Shown: positions 14,721 through 25,200, counted from the first letter of the stretch. The stretch: 64,000 nt of DNA from JANMZO01 sp963763135 (GCA_963763135.1 CAVXNJ010000009.1:558001-622000), one strand, 5' to 3'. Notes: a model not told the origin generated them from the letters alone. Numbers and translations: made by a program.

Positions 14721-16832
14721 TCAGTGTGCGAATCGGACGTCGGGGAGGATGCGGTTGGCCCAGCGGGGGAGCCACCATGCTTTGCTGCCGAGGATGTGGA
14801 GTACGGCGGGGACGAGGATGAGTCGGACGACGAGGGCGTCGAGGAGGACGGCTACGCCGAGGATGATTCCCATTTCTTTCATTGGTAGTGTTCCGGCGAT
14901 GGCGAAGGTGAAGAAGACGGCGACCATGATGCCGGCGGCGGCGATGATGGGGCGGCCGGTGTGGGCGATTGATCCGATGACGGCTTCGTCGGGGTCGTTG
15001 GAGCGTTCGAAGTGCTCGCGGGTGGAGGCGAGTAGGAATACGGTGTAGTCCATGGAGATGGCGAACACGAGGGTGAAGAAGAATAGGGGGGCCCATGAGG
15101 TGAGGTAGCCCTGGCTTTCGAATCCCATTGGTCCGGCGGCCCATCCGTGTTGGAAGGCGAGTGAGCCGACGCCGAAGGCGGCGCCGACGGAGAGCAGGTT
15201 GAAGATCACGCCGATGAAGGCGACCAGGAGTGCTTGGAGTGCGATGACGAGGAGGATGAAGCCGAGTACCAGCACGACGCCCATGACCAGTGGTGCCTTG
15301 TCACGTAGGGTTTTGTCGAGGTCGTGGTTCTCGGCGACCGGGCCACCGACGAGGACTCCGGACGGCATTGCGGTGCGCAGTGCAGCGATGGTCGCGATGG
15401 CTTCTTTCGATGAGGGGTCGTATGCACCCATGGCTTGAATGAGGGATGCGCCTTTTGCTCCGGGTTGGGCTGGGAATGCCATGGCGATGCCGGGGACCTT
15501 GGTGACTTTGTCGGCCACGGTCTTGGCGTCAGTTCCGGCGGGAACGATGATCTGGATCGGGCCGGGTCCGCCGGGGCCGAATGATGCGGAGAGGAAGTCG
15601 TAGCCTTGGCGGGCCTGGACGTCTTTGGGCAGCATGGTGATGCTCGGCATACCGGTCTCGAGGCTTAGCACTGGCGTGGCCAGTGCGAGCAGGAGTCCGA
15701 TGGCGGCGATGGCGGCGAGGATCTGGTGGCGGTGGATTCGTTCGGCGAACGCGGCGAACCGGGGGCTGCGGTGGTCGCCGACGGAGTGCCAGGGCATGGG
15801 GAACTTGTCGATGCCGGGTCCGAGAAGAGCGGGTAGCAGGGTGAGTGCGGCGAGGAGCACGAACGAGACGGACAGCATCATGCCGGCGGCCATGGATTGG
15901 AAGGCGGGGATCGGGACGAGGAGGACGGCGGAGAGGCTGATCAGGACGGTGATGCCGGAGAAGAGCACGGCCTTGCCTGCGGTGTCCATGGCGACGCCGG
16001 CGGCGTGTTGCGGGTCGTCGGGGGTTGCGTGTAGCGCGGCTCGGAATCGGGTCACGATGAACAGGGCGTAATCGATGCCGAGGGCGAGGGCGAACATCAT
16101 GGCGAAGTTGAGTGTCCAGATCGAGAGGTCGGTCACCTGGGTGATGCCGTACAGGATGCCCATCGAGGAGATGAGTCCGGCAGCGGTTAGCAGCAGGGGA
16201 AGGCCGGCGGCGGCGAGGGTGCCGAATGCGATGACGAGGATGATTGCGGTGACCGGCCAGGTGAGCATTTCGGCTTTCATCATGCCCTTGCGGTTGACTT
16301 CGTTGAAGTCGCCCCAGAAGGCTGGGGAACCGGTCAGGGCGACGGTGATCTTTGCTCCGTCGGTGGTGTTGGAGAGATCGCCGATCTCGCCGTGGATTCG
16401 TTCGGCTGCGCGCACCGCTTCGGTTGGGTTCACGAGTGCGCCGGCTTGGATCATGACGGTTTTGCCGTCGGGTCCGGGTTGGGCGGGCATGGCCTGACCG
16501 AACGCCTTCTCTGTTGCAAGAACGGCATTGGCATCTGCGATGGCCTTCTGGAACGCTGGCGTGTCGACGGTCAGGGTGTCGCTATGGATGACGACTGCAG
16601 CGGATTGCGACGAGAGGCCGCCGAACTGCTGATCGATGATCTTGCGGGCCGCCAGCGAGTCGCTGCCTTTCACTTCCCACATGGCGCCAGAAAGGGAGTG
16701 CTCAAGACGGGGCGCGAAGGCACCGAGGCCGATAGCGAGTACGCCCCACAGGATGAAGACGATGCGCCGGTTGGCATGGGCCCACCTGCCGAGGCGAGCG
16801 AGTGTGGTGTGGTCGACCGGTTCGTCGATCAT
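14721..16832 (-). CDS. MMPL-family (RND-type) transporter
   Basis: 703 aa membrane exporter with the MMPL layout: one N-terminal helix (RIVFILWGVLAIGLGAFA), a large extracytoplasmic domain (about 40-180), six helices, a second large domain (about 400-510), and a closing helix bundle. GIDYALFIVTRFR and SMDYTVFLLASTREHFE are the typical Asp-Tyr motifs of helices 4 and 10 that carry the proton-relay residues. The substrate is unknown. It follows the CsoR-like gene by 86 bp in the same direction, so it is likely controlled by the operators at 17204-17250. Confidence 0.92.
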   Translation of the reverse strand: MIDEPVDHTTLARLGRWAHANRRIVFILWGVLAIGLGAFAPRLEHSLSGAMWEVKGSDSLAARKIIDQQFGGLSSQSAAVVIHSDTLTVDTPAFQKAIADANAVLATEKAFGQAMPAQPGPDGKTVMIQAGALVNPTEAVRAAERIHGEIGDLSNTTDGAKITVALTGSPAFWGDFNEVNRKGMMKAEMLTWPVTAIILVIAFGTLAAAGLPLLLTAAGLISSMGILYGITQVTDLSIWTLNFAMMFALALGIDYALFIVTRFRAALHATPDDPQHAAGVAMDTAGKAVLFSGITVLISLSAVLLVPIPAFQSMAAGMMLSVSFVLLAALTLLPALLGPGIDKFPMPWHSVGDHRSPRFAAFAERIHRHQILAAIAAIGLLLALATPVLSLETGMPSITMLPKDVQARQGYDFLSASFGPGGPGPIQIIVPAGTDAKTVADKVTKVPGIAMAFPAQPGAKGASLIQAMGAYDPSSKEAIATIAALRTAMPSGVLVGGPVAENHDLDKTLRDKAPLVMGVVLVLGFILLVIALQALLVAFIGVIFNLLSVGAAFGVGSLAFQHGWAAGPMGFESQGYLTSWAPLFFFTLVFAISMDYTVFLLASTREHFERSNDPDEAVIGSIAHTGRPIIAAAGIMVAVFFTFAIAGTLPMKEMGIILGVAVLLDALVVRLILVPAVLHILGSKAWWLPRWANRILPDVRFAH

Positions 16833-16918
16833 GGTTTTGTGCTCCTTGTTGGTGGTGCCGAAATCGGCGGTGGTGGTGTGTCAGGTGTTGATTCGTGAGG
16901 TGTGTTGCCGGAATTTGC

Positions 16919-17185
16919 TCAGGCGAGCTTCATAAACATGCGCTGCATGTCTTCGACCCGGTCGCCCGAGCCGACTTCATTGGGATGTGATGCGCACCAG
17001 GCCAGTCCATCGGCGACGAGCTTGAAGCCGACCTGATCGAGTGCTTTGCGGGCGGCGGTGATCTGCGTGACGACGTCTTGACAGTTCCGTTCGTCGGAAA
17101 GCATTTGTTGAAGTCCTCTGATCTGACCCTCGATCCGCTTCAAACGACGGATTGCGTCGGCGATTGTTTCTTCCTGGATTTCCAC
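16919..17185 (-). CDS. CsoR-family repressor, CstR-like (second copy)
   Basis: 88 aa. From GTG 17185 (GAGGA upstream) the protein reads MEIQEETIADAIRRLKRIEGQIRG, in register with the paralogue at 13175. A TTG at 17197 would add four residues. C35 (NCQDVVTQI) and C64 (GLAWC) are present; residue 60 is again Gly instead of the copper-ligand His, so persulfide or thiol sensing is more likely than copper. It precedes the MMPL gene and lies behind two operators, indicating autoregulation. Confidence 0.88.
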   Translation of the reverse strand: MEIQEETIADAIRRLKRIEGQIRGLQQMLSDERNCQDVVTQITAARKALDQVGFKLVADGLAWCASHPNEVGSGDRVEDMQRMFMKLA

Positions 17186-17203
17186 GGTCGTCCTCAAATC
17201 CTT

Positions 17204-17221
17204 TATACCCCTGGGGGTAGT
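17204..17221. promoter_or_regulatory. CsoR/CstR-type operator, degenerate
   Basis: TATACCC-CTGG-GGGTAGT, one arm imperfect. It sits about 20 bp before the second CsoR-like gene and touches the stronger site at 17221-17250. Confidence 0.6.
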
Positions 17222-17250
17222 CTATACATACCCTAGGGGGTATGTATAGA
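17221..17250. promoter_or_regulatory. CsoR/CstR-type operator, long perfect palindrome
   Basis: Perfect inverted repeat with 13-bp arms around TAGG; the core CATACCC-TAGG-GGGTATG is at 17227-17244. It lies between the divergent CsoR-like and haloalkane dehalogenase genes. Confidence 0.78.
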
Positions 17251-17476
17251 AGGAAGATTCGTGCTGATCGTGAGCGTGTTTCGGGACGGCCCCTTTCGCT
17301 GGTGCCGAGATGGGAAGCATTGGCCCCTCGTCTGGTCTTCCTCAGTTGGGGCACGAGGTTCAAGTCAGTGTCGACGTCGTGGGTGTCGATGACGCTTCAA
17401 CGGCTTAGGCGACTCATGGATCAGCTCGCGTTCCGAGAAGTTGACAGTTGCTCTGACAGTATCGGAGGATGTCGGC

Positions 17477-18406
17477 ATGAAGTCTTTGCGCACTCCCGAC
17501 GAACGCTTTCTCGACCTGCCCGGCTACACCTTCGCTCCGCACTACGCAGAAGTCCATACGCCGGGCGTGGAAGATGACGACGGGGGATTGTTGCGTGTGC
17601 ACTACCTGGACGAGGGACCGGCCGACGGTGCGCCGGTGCTGCTGATGCACGGCGAGCCGTCATGGAGCTATCTCTACCGCCACATGATTCCTGTTCTTGT
17701 CGCGGCGGGTCACCGATGCATCGTCCCTGATCTCGTCGGCTTCGGAAAGTCCGACAAGCCCACCGAGAAAGGCGATTACACGTACGCCCGGCATGTGGCT
17801 TGGATGAGCGATCTGTTGTTCGCGCAACTCGACCTTCGCAACATCACGTTCTTCGGCCAGGACTGGGGCGGGCTCATCGGTCTGCGTCTCGTCGGCGAGG
17901 CACCGGAGCGCTTCGCCCGAATTGTCGTGGGCAACACCGGGCTGCCCGTTGCGGGTCGGCGGCCGACCGAAGCATTTCTGTCCTGGCAGAAGTTCTCCCG
18001 CGAGTCGCCGACGTTCCCGATCGGCAACATCGTCGGTGGCGGATGCGCGATCAAACCGTCGGCCGACGTACTAGCGGCCTACGACGCACCGTTCCCCGAC
18101 GATTCTTTCAAGGCGGGCGCCCGGATCTTTCCTTCGTTGGTTCCCACAAGCGCCGATGATCCAGCGGAAGCAGCGAATCAGGCGACGTGGGCTGTGCTCA
18201 AGCAGTTCACCCGGCCATTTCTTTGCGCGTTCAGCGATCAGGACGCCGTGACCAAGGGCGGAGAGCGGGCGTTTCTTGGTGTGGTTCCCGGCACCGAAGG
18301 TCAGCCGCACACGACCGTGGTCGGCGGGGGCCATTTCCTCCAGGAGGACAAAGGAGTGGAACTGGCCAAGATCATGGTCGAGTTCATCGCGGCAAACCCG
18401 GGTTGA
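17477..18406 (+). CDS. Haloalkane dehalogenase (alpha/beta hydrolase, HLD-I type)
   Basis: 309 aa. Alpha/beta hydrolase with the oxyanion loop HGEPSW (58-63), nucleophile D129 in GQDWGG, a candidate acid in FSDQD (254-256) and catalytic H286 in GGGHFLQED. The Asp nucleophile followed by Trp, and the acid after strand 7, match subfamily I haloalkane dehalogenases, which release halide from alkyl halides. Start set by GGAGG at 17464-17468. The natural substrate is unknown; some relatives show broad or weak dehalogenase activity. Whether the operators about 230 bp upstream affect it is open. Confidence 0.87.
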   Translation: MKSLRTPDERFLDLPGYTFAPHYAEVHTPGVEDDDGGLLRVHYLDEGPADGAPVLLMHGEPSWSYLYRHMIPVLVAAGHRCIVPDLVGFGKSDKPTEKGDYTYARHVAWMSDLLFAQLDLRNITFFGQDWGGLIGLRLVGEAPERFARIVVGNTGLPVAGRRPTEAFLSWQKFSRESPTFPIGNIVGGGCAIKPSADVLAAYDAPFPDDSFKAGARIFPSLVPTSADDPAEAANQATWAVLKQFTRPFLCAFSDQDAVTKGGERAFLGVVPGTEGQPHTTVVGGGHFLQEDKGVELAKIMVEFIAANPG

Positions 18407-18433
18407 CCCGCTCCGCCCACCTATTCCCCCTTT

Positions 18434-19891
18434 TCAGAGGCTCGTAGTAAACACCAGACCCTCATCGTCGACCCGACCGCTGCGCAGCAGCTTGATGTCT
18501 TTGACGTAGTTCTGGTTGAGCTTCCAAGGGAGTCCGTGCCCCTGCCTGGGGAGCAGATGCTTCGCTCGTTGGAAGTAGCCCGAGGAGAAGTCGACGAACT
18601 CCTCCGTATCGCTGAGCGAACCGGTGTAGTTCGGGGCCACGGTAGTCAGGTGGTGCGTATCCATGTAGGCGAGCATGCGGCATATGTACTCAGACGTAAG
18701 GTCGGCCTTCAGCGTCCACGATGCATTGGTGTACCCGAACCACATGGCGAGGTTCGGCATGCCGCTCAACATGATGCCCTTGTGGAGAACGCACTGAGCC
18801 GGGTCAACCCGCTGGCCGTCAACGGTGACCTCGACACCCGCAAGCATCTGCAGGTTCAGACCGGTCGCCGTGACGATTAGATCAGCTGGAAGTTCCTCAC
18901 CCGAGGCGAGCCGAATTCCCGTGGGTGTGAACCGATCAATATGTGCAGTTACCACTTCCGCTTTTCCGGATCGGATGGCGGCGAACATGTCGCTGTCCGG
19001 GACGAGACACAGTCGCTGCTCCCATGGGTTGTACGCCGGCGTGAAGTTCGTTTCAACGTCGTAGTCCGGGCCGAGTTCTTTCCGGATTCCCTTGAGCAGC
19101 TGTGCTTTCATCTTCGCTGGCTTGTTGCGGGCGAAATTGAAGAAGAACGAGCCGAGCAGGATGTTCTTCCACCGCACGGCGGCATAGGCCGCCTCCTGCG
19201 GAAGGATCTTCCGGAGGCCGTTAGCGACCTTGTCTTCCGACGGTCCGGCCGCCATGTACGTCGGCGATCGCTGCAGCATCGTCACTTTGGCGGCACCCTC
19301 GGCAACCATCGCTGGCACGAGGGTCACCGCGGTGGCACCACTCCCGATCACGATGACGTTCTTGCCCCGGTAGTCGAGATCCTTGGGCCAATGCTGTGGG
19401 TGCACTACTTGTCCAGCAAACGTGTCGCGGCCGGGAAAGTCCGGCCGGTAGCCCTCGTCGTAGTTGTAGTAACCACCGCACATGAACAGAAACGAACACG
19501 TCGTGGTCGTCATGACGCCCGTGGCCCCGTCAGCGATCTCGACGGTCCACCGCCCCTCGGCGCCGGACCAAGCGGCGCGCTTCACCTGCTGATCGAAGCG
19601 GATCTTCGACATCAGGTGATTCTCGTCGACGGTTTCCTTCAGATACGAAAGGATCGACGGTCCGTCAGCGATGGCCTTCGCTGCGGTCCAGGGCTTGAAC
19701 CGGAACCCGAGTGTGTACATGTCGGAGTCAGACCGCACGCCCGGGTATCGGAATAGATCCCAGGTGCCGCCGACGTTGGCCCGTCGCTCGATGATCGCAA
19801 ACGTCTTGGTCGGGCACCGCTCCTGCAGGTGAACCGCCGCTCCGATGCCAGAGATGCCCGCCCCGACTATCAGCACGTCGACGTGTTCCAC
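18434..19891 (-). CDS. Flavin-containing Baeyer-Villiger-type monooxygenase (EthA-like)
   Basis: 485 aa. The N-terminal FAD site is GAGISG (10-15), followed by ERRANVGGTWDLFRYPGVRSDSDMY. The Baeyer-Villiger fingerprint FxGxxxHxxxW is present as FAGQVVHPQHW, and an NADPH-binding GSGATAVTL follows. Length and the RYPGVRSDS segment match the EthA/class B monooxygenase group, which inserts oxygen beside a ketone or oxidises sulfur. The substrate is unknown. Convergent with the dehalogenase gene. Confidence 0.9.
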   Translation of the reverse strand: MEHVDVLIVGAGISGIGAAVHLQERCPTKTFAIIERRANVGGTWDLFRYPGVRSDSDMYTLGFRFKPWTAAKAIADGPSILSYLKETVDENHLMSKIRFDQQVKRAAWSGAEGRWTVEIADGATGVMTTTTCSFLFMCGGYYNYDEGYRPDFPGRDTFAGQVVHPQHWPKDLDYRGKNVIVIGSGATAVTLVPAMVAEGAAKVTMLQRSPTYMAAGPSEDKVANGLRKILPQEAAYAAVRWKNILLGSFFFNFARNKPAKMKAQLLKGIRKELGPDYDVETNFTPAYNPWEQRLCLVPDSDMFAAIRSGKAEVVTAHIDRFTPTGIRLASGEELPADLIVTATGLNLQMLAGVEVTVDGQRVDPAQCVLHKGIMLSGMPNLAMWFGYTNASWTLKADLTSEYICRMLAYMDTHHLTTVAPNYTGSLSDTEEFVDFSSGYFQRAKHLLPRQGHGLPWKLNQNYVKDIKLLRSGRVDDEGLVFTTSL

Positions 19892-20008
19892 GGTTGCTTC
19901 CCCAAGCCTTTCGTCATTCGTCGGACCTTTGCCCGTTCGGACAGCTCAAGGTAGTCCGGCCGTGGCGTCACGGGCGAAGCGAGTCCGGATTCTGCGAGGC
20001 TTGGTGCT

Positions 20009-20452
20009 CTACGACGGGATCTGGTCCTCGTCTTCATCGGGGACGACGAGCACGGCAATGGGCGAGCGGTGCACGATTTCGTACGTGATGTTGCCGAGGA
20101 GCGCGCCGCGAAGTGGACCCTGTCCGCCGTGGCCGACTGCGATCGCTCCGGCCTGGCGTTCCTCCGCGACCGCAATCAAGGCATCGGCAGGGCGCTGTTG
20201 GACCATCTCGACACCCACCGACAGCGACGGGTACAAATTGATAAGTTCGCTTCGTATTTGGGTGATCGCCTCGTCGCCGATTTCCGCGATGCGTTCTTCA
20301 AGAGCCCCGCCGCGAGGTCCGAGATGAGATGGTTCGAAGCCGAACACCAAGATGAGTTGTACGCCAAGCGCGCTCGCGACGCGACCGGCCGTGCGGGCGG
20401 CCGCGAACCCGCTTCCGGCCCCTCCGACGCCAACGATGATTTCACCAGCCAT
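20009..20452 (-). CDS. Universal stress protein (UspA family)
   Basis: 147 aa, single Usp domain: EIIVGVGGAGSGFAAARTA at the N-terminus, ADALIAVAEERQAGAIAVGHGG and the ATP-loop-like GHGGQGPLRGALLGNITYEIVHRSP. The start ATG overlaps the permease stop as TGATG, so the pair is co-translated. It may modulate the permease, as other Usp proteins paired with transporters are thought to do; this is inference. Confidence 0.9.
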   Translation of the reverse strand: MAGEIIVGVGGAGSGFAAARTAGRVASALGVQLILVFGFEPSHLGPRGGALEERIAEIGDEAITQIRSELINLYPSLSVGVEMVQQRPADALIAVAEERQAGAIAVGHGGQGPLRGALLGNITYEIVHRSPIAVLVVPDEDEDQIPS

Positions 20453-22068
20453 CACTGGCCTCCTGTCATTGCTACAGCGGTACCGCCCATGGCGGGTCCG
20501 CTGGGAGCGGTCTTGGTGTACGTGCCGAGCGGCGCGGCCAGCGTGTCGTCGGCGTACGGATCCTTCACCAGTTCGGCCGGATCAGGCCGGTACGTGAAAA
20601 AGCGTGGATACTTCTTGGCACACCACAACATGAGCGGTAAGCCGAGTACTAGAAGCAGCGTGCCGATCACCAGTACCGTTCCCACTCCAAACAGCGTGCC
20701 GGGGGCATAGTCAGCGGTTCGGGCGTCCCACACGGTCCGGCCGAACACGTACAGGAGTACCGCACCTCCCAAGCCGGGAAGCAGACCGATCAGCACGAAG
20801 TTCTTGAGTGACTTCATCAGGTACTTGCGGAAGTAGATGATGCACGAAACACCGGTTAGCCCGTAGTACACCGAGATCGCCATGCCGACTGCGGCAATCG
20901 AGGCGCTGTACGCGTCGGTGCTCGTGTTGTGGCTGATGATGACCAGGCCCACGTACCAGACGATTGAAATGGCGCCGAACAGAAACGTGCTGAAGTCGGG
21001 AGTGAGTCGGGCCCGGTCGATCCGCGCGAGTTTCTCCGGTGCCGCCCCGTGTGAACCCATCGAAAGCATGGTGCGTGTCGCTGGGAGAATTGTTGTCTGG
21101 CACGATGCCGCCGCCGATGTGAGTACTGCGATCACGAGAAGCTTCACCATGACCGTCGGAAGCGCCACCTTCCCGAGGGCGTAGATGGCGTCGCCGGAGT
21201 TGTCGGTAACGAAGTCGGGGCCGAGCAGGGCGACCGATCCGTAGGAGACGACGAGGTAAATAGCCAGGAGAATGACGGTCGAGAGAACCGCAGCTCGGCC
21301 CGGGGTCTTCGACGAATCTTTTGCCTCCTCGTTCACCGAGACGCACGTATCCCACCCCCAGTAGATGAACACGGCGAGCACCAGCCCGGCCGTGACCGCA
21401 TGCATGTTGAGACCGGAGGGGGAGATCCACGACAGGCTCGGCTTTACGGAGTGGTAGGTCTTGAGTTTTCCTTCGAAGTCGGCGGTCTTCGTGGTCCCGG
21501 AGAACGCCTTCGCCACGGCGATGATCGCGAACACCGCCAACACGAGCATCTCGGTGCCGAGAAGCAGAACCTGGGAGCTGGCCGACAGCTCGATGCCCTT
21601 CCAGCAGATCCACGTCATGGCGACGATGAACAACACACCGATGACGGTCGTAATCCAGATGTTGTTGGCCCACTTCTCGTTGAACAGCAGCATCAGATAC
21701 TGGCCGGACACCCCGGCCAGGTTGGGCATGATGACGAGGTCGGCCACGATGCACCCCCACCCCGCGATCCAGCCGGCTTTCGGTCCGAACGACCTGACGC
21801 CCCAGGTGAAGTTCGTCCCGCAGTCGGGGTCGGCCTTGTTCAGGTAGTAAAACGCCGCAGCGATACACCCCATGGGCACGAAGGCGAACAACATGATGAA
21901 CGGAGCTTTCGCTCCTGCTTCACCCGTCACGAGGCCGATGCTGGCTGCGAGACTGTAACCGGGAGCTGTGGACGCTACGCCGATCACGATGACGGCGAGC
22001 AGACCGAGGGAGCCTCCCTTCAAGCCCTTGTTGCCCAACGACTCTTCAACGACCTCGGTACTCGCCAT
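20452..22068 (-). CDS. APC-family amino acid permease
   Basis: 538 aa with about twelve membrane helices. The APC signature lies at the start of helix 1 (LGLLAVIVIGVASTAPGYSLAASIG), with FAFVPMGCIAAAFYYLN and YWGWDTCVSVNEEAKDSSKTPGRAAVLST (helix 6 and following loop) in the family pattern. It imports amino acids or amines across the cytoplasmic membrane; the substrate cannot be told. It forms an operon with the universal stress protein. Confidence 0.9.
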   Translation of the reverse strand: MASTEVVEESLGNKGLKGGSLGLLAVIVIGVASTAPGYSLAASIGLVTGEAGAKAPFIMLFAFVPMGCIAAAFYYLNKADPDCGTNFTWGVRSFGPKAGWIAGWGCIVADLVIMPNLAGVSGQYLMLLFNEKWANNIWITTVIGVLFIVAMTWICWKGIELSASSQVLLLGTEMLVLAVFAIIAVAKAFSGTTKTADFEGKLKTYHSVKPSLSWISPSGLNMHAVTAGLVLAVFIYWGWDTCVSVNEEAKDSSKTPGRAAVLSTVILLAIYLVVSYGSVALLGPDFVTDNSGDAIYALGKVALPTVMVKLLVIAVLTSAAASCQTTILPATRTMLSMGSHGAAPEKLARIDRARLTPDFSTFLFGAISIVWYVGLVIISHNTSTDAYSASIAAVGMAISVYYGLTGVSCIIYFRKYLMKSLKNFVLIGLLPGLGGAVLLYVFGRTVWDARTADYAPGTLFGVGTVLVIGTLLLVLGLPLMLWCAKKYPRFFTYRPDPAELVKDPYADDTLAAPLGTYTKTAPSGPAMGGTAVAMTGGQ

Positions 22069-22205
22069 GCGGCGCGCCCCTCTCTGCGGTTCAGGTTATC
22101 GGGCGTCACTCTTTCATGTTTTGTGCCACAGCGCCCGCCGCCCGTGTGTCGGTCACGTGAATTGTGAATTCTGCCCGAGGCGTATCGGTACTGGCCTGGC
22201 AGGGC

Positions 22206-25200
22206 CTACACCAGGTCGACGAGGAGGCCTGGAGCTCGAAGCAATTCGGCCTGCTCGCGCAGCTGATTGAGCGCGTCGGTGTCACCCGCGAATGCGAACG
22301 CTCGCAGAACCAGAGCGCCGGCCAGCCCGCCCGGGCGCTCGGCGCCGAGCGGCAACTCAGCCAGGGCCCGCTTGACCTCTACCGATTCGTTGGCCGGGTC
22401 ACCGGTTCGGATCAGACACTCGGCTATGACCGACCTCGCAGCGATCGCCGGCAGGCTTTCCCAGTCGCGGACGGCATCGCGTACGTTTGCGGCGACAGTG
22501 CGGGCCATGTCGAAGCGACGGCACTGGGCAAAGCCCGCAGCGGCCGGAGCAAATCCCACCTCGGCCTGTCGGCGCCCGAGGTTTGATCTCGCGGGGATCA
22601 GGTCCTGGCGCTCGATCTCCTCGAAGCGTCCCTCAAGGAGTGCGGTCTCCATCTGTATTACCGCGGCAACCGACGTGAACGGATCCGTGTCGTCGAAGTT
22701 CCTGAACGGTGAGCCCGGGGTCAGCGAAGCGGCGATGGCTTCGAGCATGGCCAATTCACCGGTCGAATCGATGTGTTCGATAGCGCGCGCCTTGGCCACC
22801 TGGTTCGTGGCGTCGGCAAAGTCACCGGCCAGCCGACTCAGGTTCGCCCGGAGACATCGACTCTGCATCACGATGTTCGGCCAGCCGAATTCCTTGGCCA
22901 CTGACATTGTCTCGTCGACCCAGGCTCGGGCCGGCGCGGTCTCGATCGGCCCACCCAGGCGGGTCTTCAGGAAGTGGTGCCACTGCAGGGATCCGAGGAC
23001 CCCAAGGTGCCGACTGCGGTCGCCCAGTTCAACCGAGTACGCGAGGCTCTCGTGGAGCCAGGTCTCAACCTCGGGGTCATCAGGTCGTACGAGCGCACGG
23101 AAGCTGAGAGTGGCGAGTTCCCCGACGCGATAGTGCTCGTCTCGAAATAACATAAGCGCGCGTACTAACTCGTTGTCGGCCTCGGCCATCCTGCCGTGCA
23201 TGAACAGGGCCACTCCCTTGTTGGAATGTGACCAACCCTGCTTGACGCTGTTTCCCAGCGAATGGAACCGACTTGCCGCTTCGTCGAATGAAGCAATCGA
23301 GCCGTCGGGGTCGATGTCGACAAGCGCGTTGGCTCGGATCAGCACCCGCTCGGCATCGATCCTTGGGTCGTCACTTGGCTCGGGGATCATGGTGAGCACT
23401 TCGAGGGACCGGGGTCGGTCGCTGTCGACGAGCGCATGGGCCAACCGGAGAAGCGTCACCGGGGCCCGGTGTCCGAGTTCAAGTGCCTGGGTCAACATCG
23501 TGACGCCTTCAACCCGGCGCGAAACGTCGAGTGCCGCGATGCCGGCTGCGGCGAGCGCATCAGCCGCTCGGACCTTGAGCGCCGCGTCGTCGGGGGCCAT
23601 GGCGTGGGCTCTCGCCAGGTGGCGGGCCTGGTCGTCGGGTTGGCTGACCAGCTCAGCCATGCGAAGGTGACGCTCGACCCGGGTTGAACGAGGCAGCGCC
23701 GAGTACGCGACTTCTCGCAGAAGCGGCTCGGTGATGCGGAGTGTTCCGTCTGGTCGATGACGCACGAGTCCGGCGTTCGTAAGGCCTGCCACGCCTTCGG
23801 AGGCCGGTGGACCACCGAGCGCGACAAGTTGTTCGACGGTCGCCGTGTCTCCGATGACGGCAAAGTCCTGGAGTGCGGAACGTTCGGCCAACGAGAGCGT
23901 GTCGAGTCGGGCGGCGAGCACCGCGCGGAGGCTGACCGGGAGCGGATGCTTTCCGTCAGTTTCGCCGGGGTGCTGTCTCGCGTAGGCGAGGAGCTCCCGA
24001 AGGAAGAGCGGGTTTCCGCCGGTCGAGCGCACGAGTCGCTCCTCGACCTCACCGTCGGGCTCCCACAACTTGGCCAATGACTTCGCATCGTCGAGCGACA
24101 ACGGGTTGAGGCGCAGGGTGTTCGCCATGGCGAAACTGGAGAGCCACTTGCCCTCTGGTCGCCCGGCGAAGACGATGAGGACCGGCAGGTCCGAGACCGT
24201 AGCCACGAACGAGGTCAGCAAGTCGATGCTCGTCGAGGCCATGTGAACGTCGTCGATCAGAACAACGACCGATTGGTCCTTCGTTCGGGCTTCGGCCAGC
24301 CGTCGAAGCGCCCACAGCTGCTCCTTGCGCAGCGTCACCGCGTCGATACCCTCCATCGACGGATCGAACTCGCCGGTAAGCGTGCGTACCTTTTTCTGTA
24401 CGTCGGGATCGTCGCTGATACCGAGCTGGCTGACGAGGTCGCCTCCGACCCGAATTCCGCCATAACCACCGTATGGCGGGTACGTCGAGCGGACCAGGAG
24501 TGCTCGCTCGGAGACCTGGTCGGCGAGTTCGTCGAGGAGGCGGGACTTCCCGATACCGGGGTCGCCGGTGACGAGGATGAGCCCGGCACGCCGGGTGTTG
24601 GCCGTTCGACGCCACTGGGCGAGTAGGAACTCAAGGTCGTCGGATCGGCCGACCAACGGTGTCGGTGCGAGGTTGGCCGGCGCAGGGGAGGTACGCAGAG
24701 ATACTGCTTGGCGAACCTCGACCGGCTCGCGTTTTCCCTTCAGCGTCATCGGCGGCCGCTCGCGGTACATGACCCGGGCCGAGGTGAGCTCGTGGGTTAC
24801 CGGTCCGACGAGAACTTCGCCATGGTTGGCGGCTTTTTCCAAACGGGCTGCAACGTTCACGGCGTCGCCCATGACCGTCACCGACCCGCCGGCGAGCGCA
24901 GTGATCATCACCTCACCCGTGTTGACCCCGATGGAAAACCCGAGTCCGGTGTCCGCAGCGACGATCGCCAATGCGGCAGCGACCGCGCGCTCGGCGTCGT
25001 CGTCATGGACGACCGGTACGCCGAACACCGCCATGAGAGAATCGCCGATGTATTTGTCGATGGTGCCGCCGTGCGCCACGACGATGTCGCTCAGTTGTCG
25101 GAATGACGTGTCGACGATTCGGGCCATGTCTTCGGGATCGCTTCCGTCGGCGAGGCTCGTGAATCCCACCACGTCGGCGAAGAGCACCGTCGCCAGTTTG

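Noticed and set aside
13175..17185. The two CsoR-family proteins as copper sensors
   Set aside because: The His that completes the Cys-His-Cys copper site is Gly60 in both, and the regulated genes are sulfur-related with no copper ATPase or chaperone nearby.
18941..19756. 271-codon plus-strand frame inside the monooxygenase gene
   Set aside because: Antisense to the FAD- and NADPH-binding motifs of the monooxygenase; no ribosome site.
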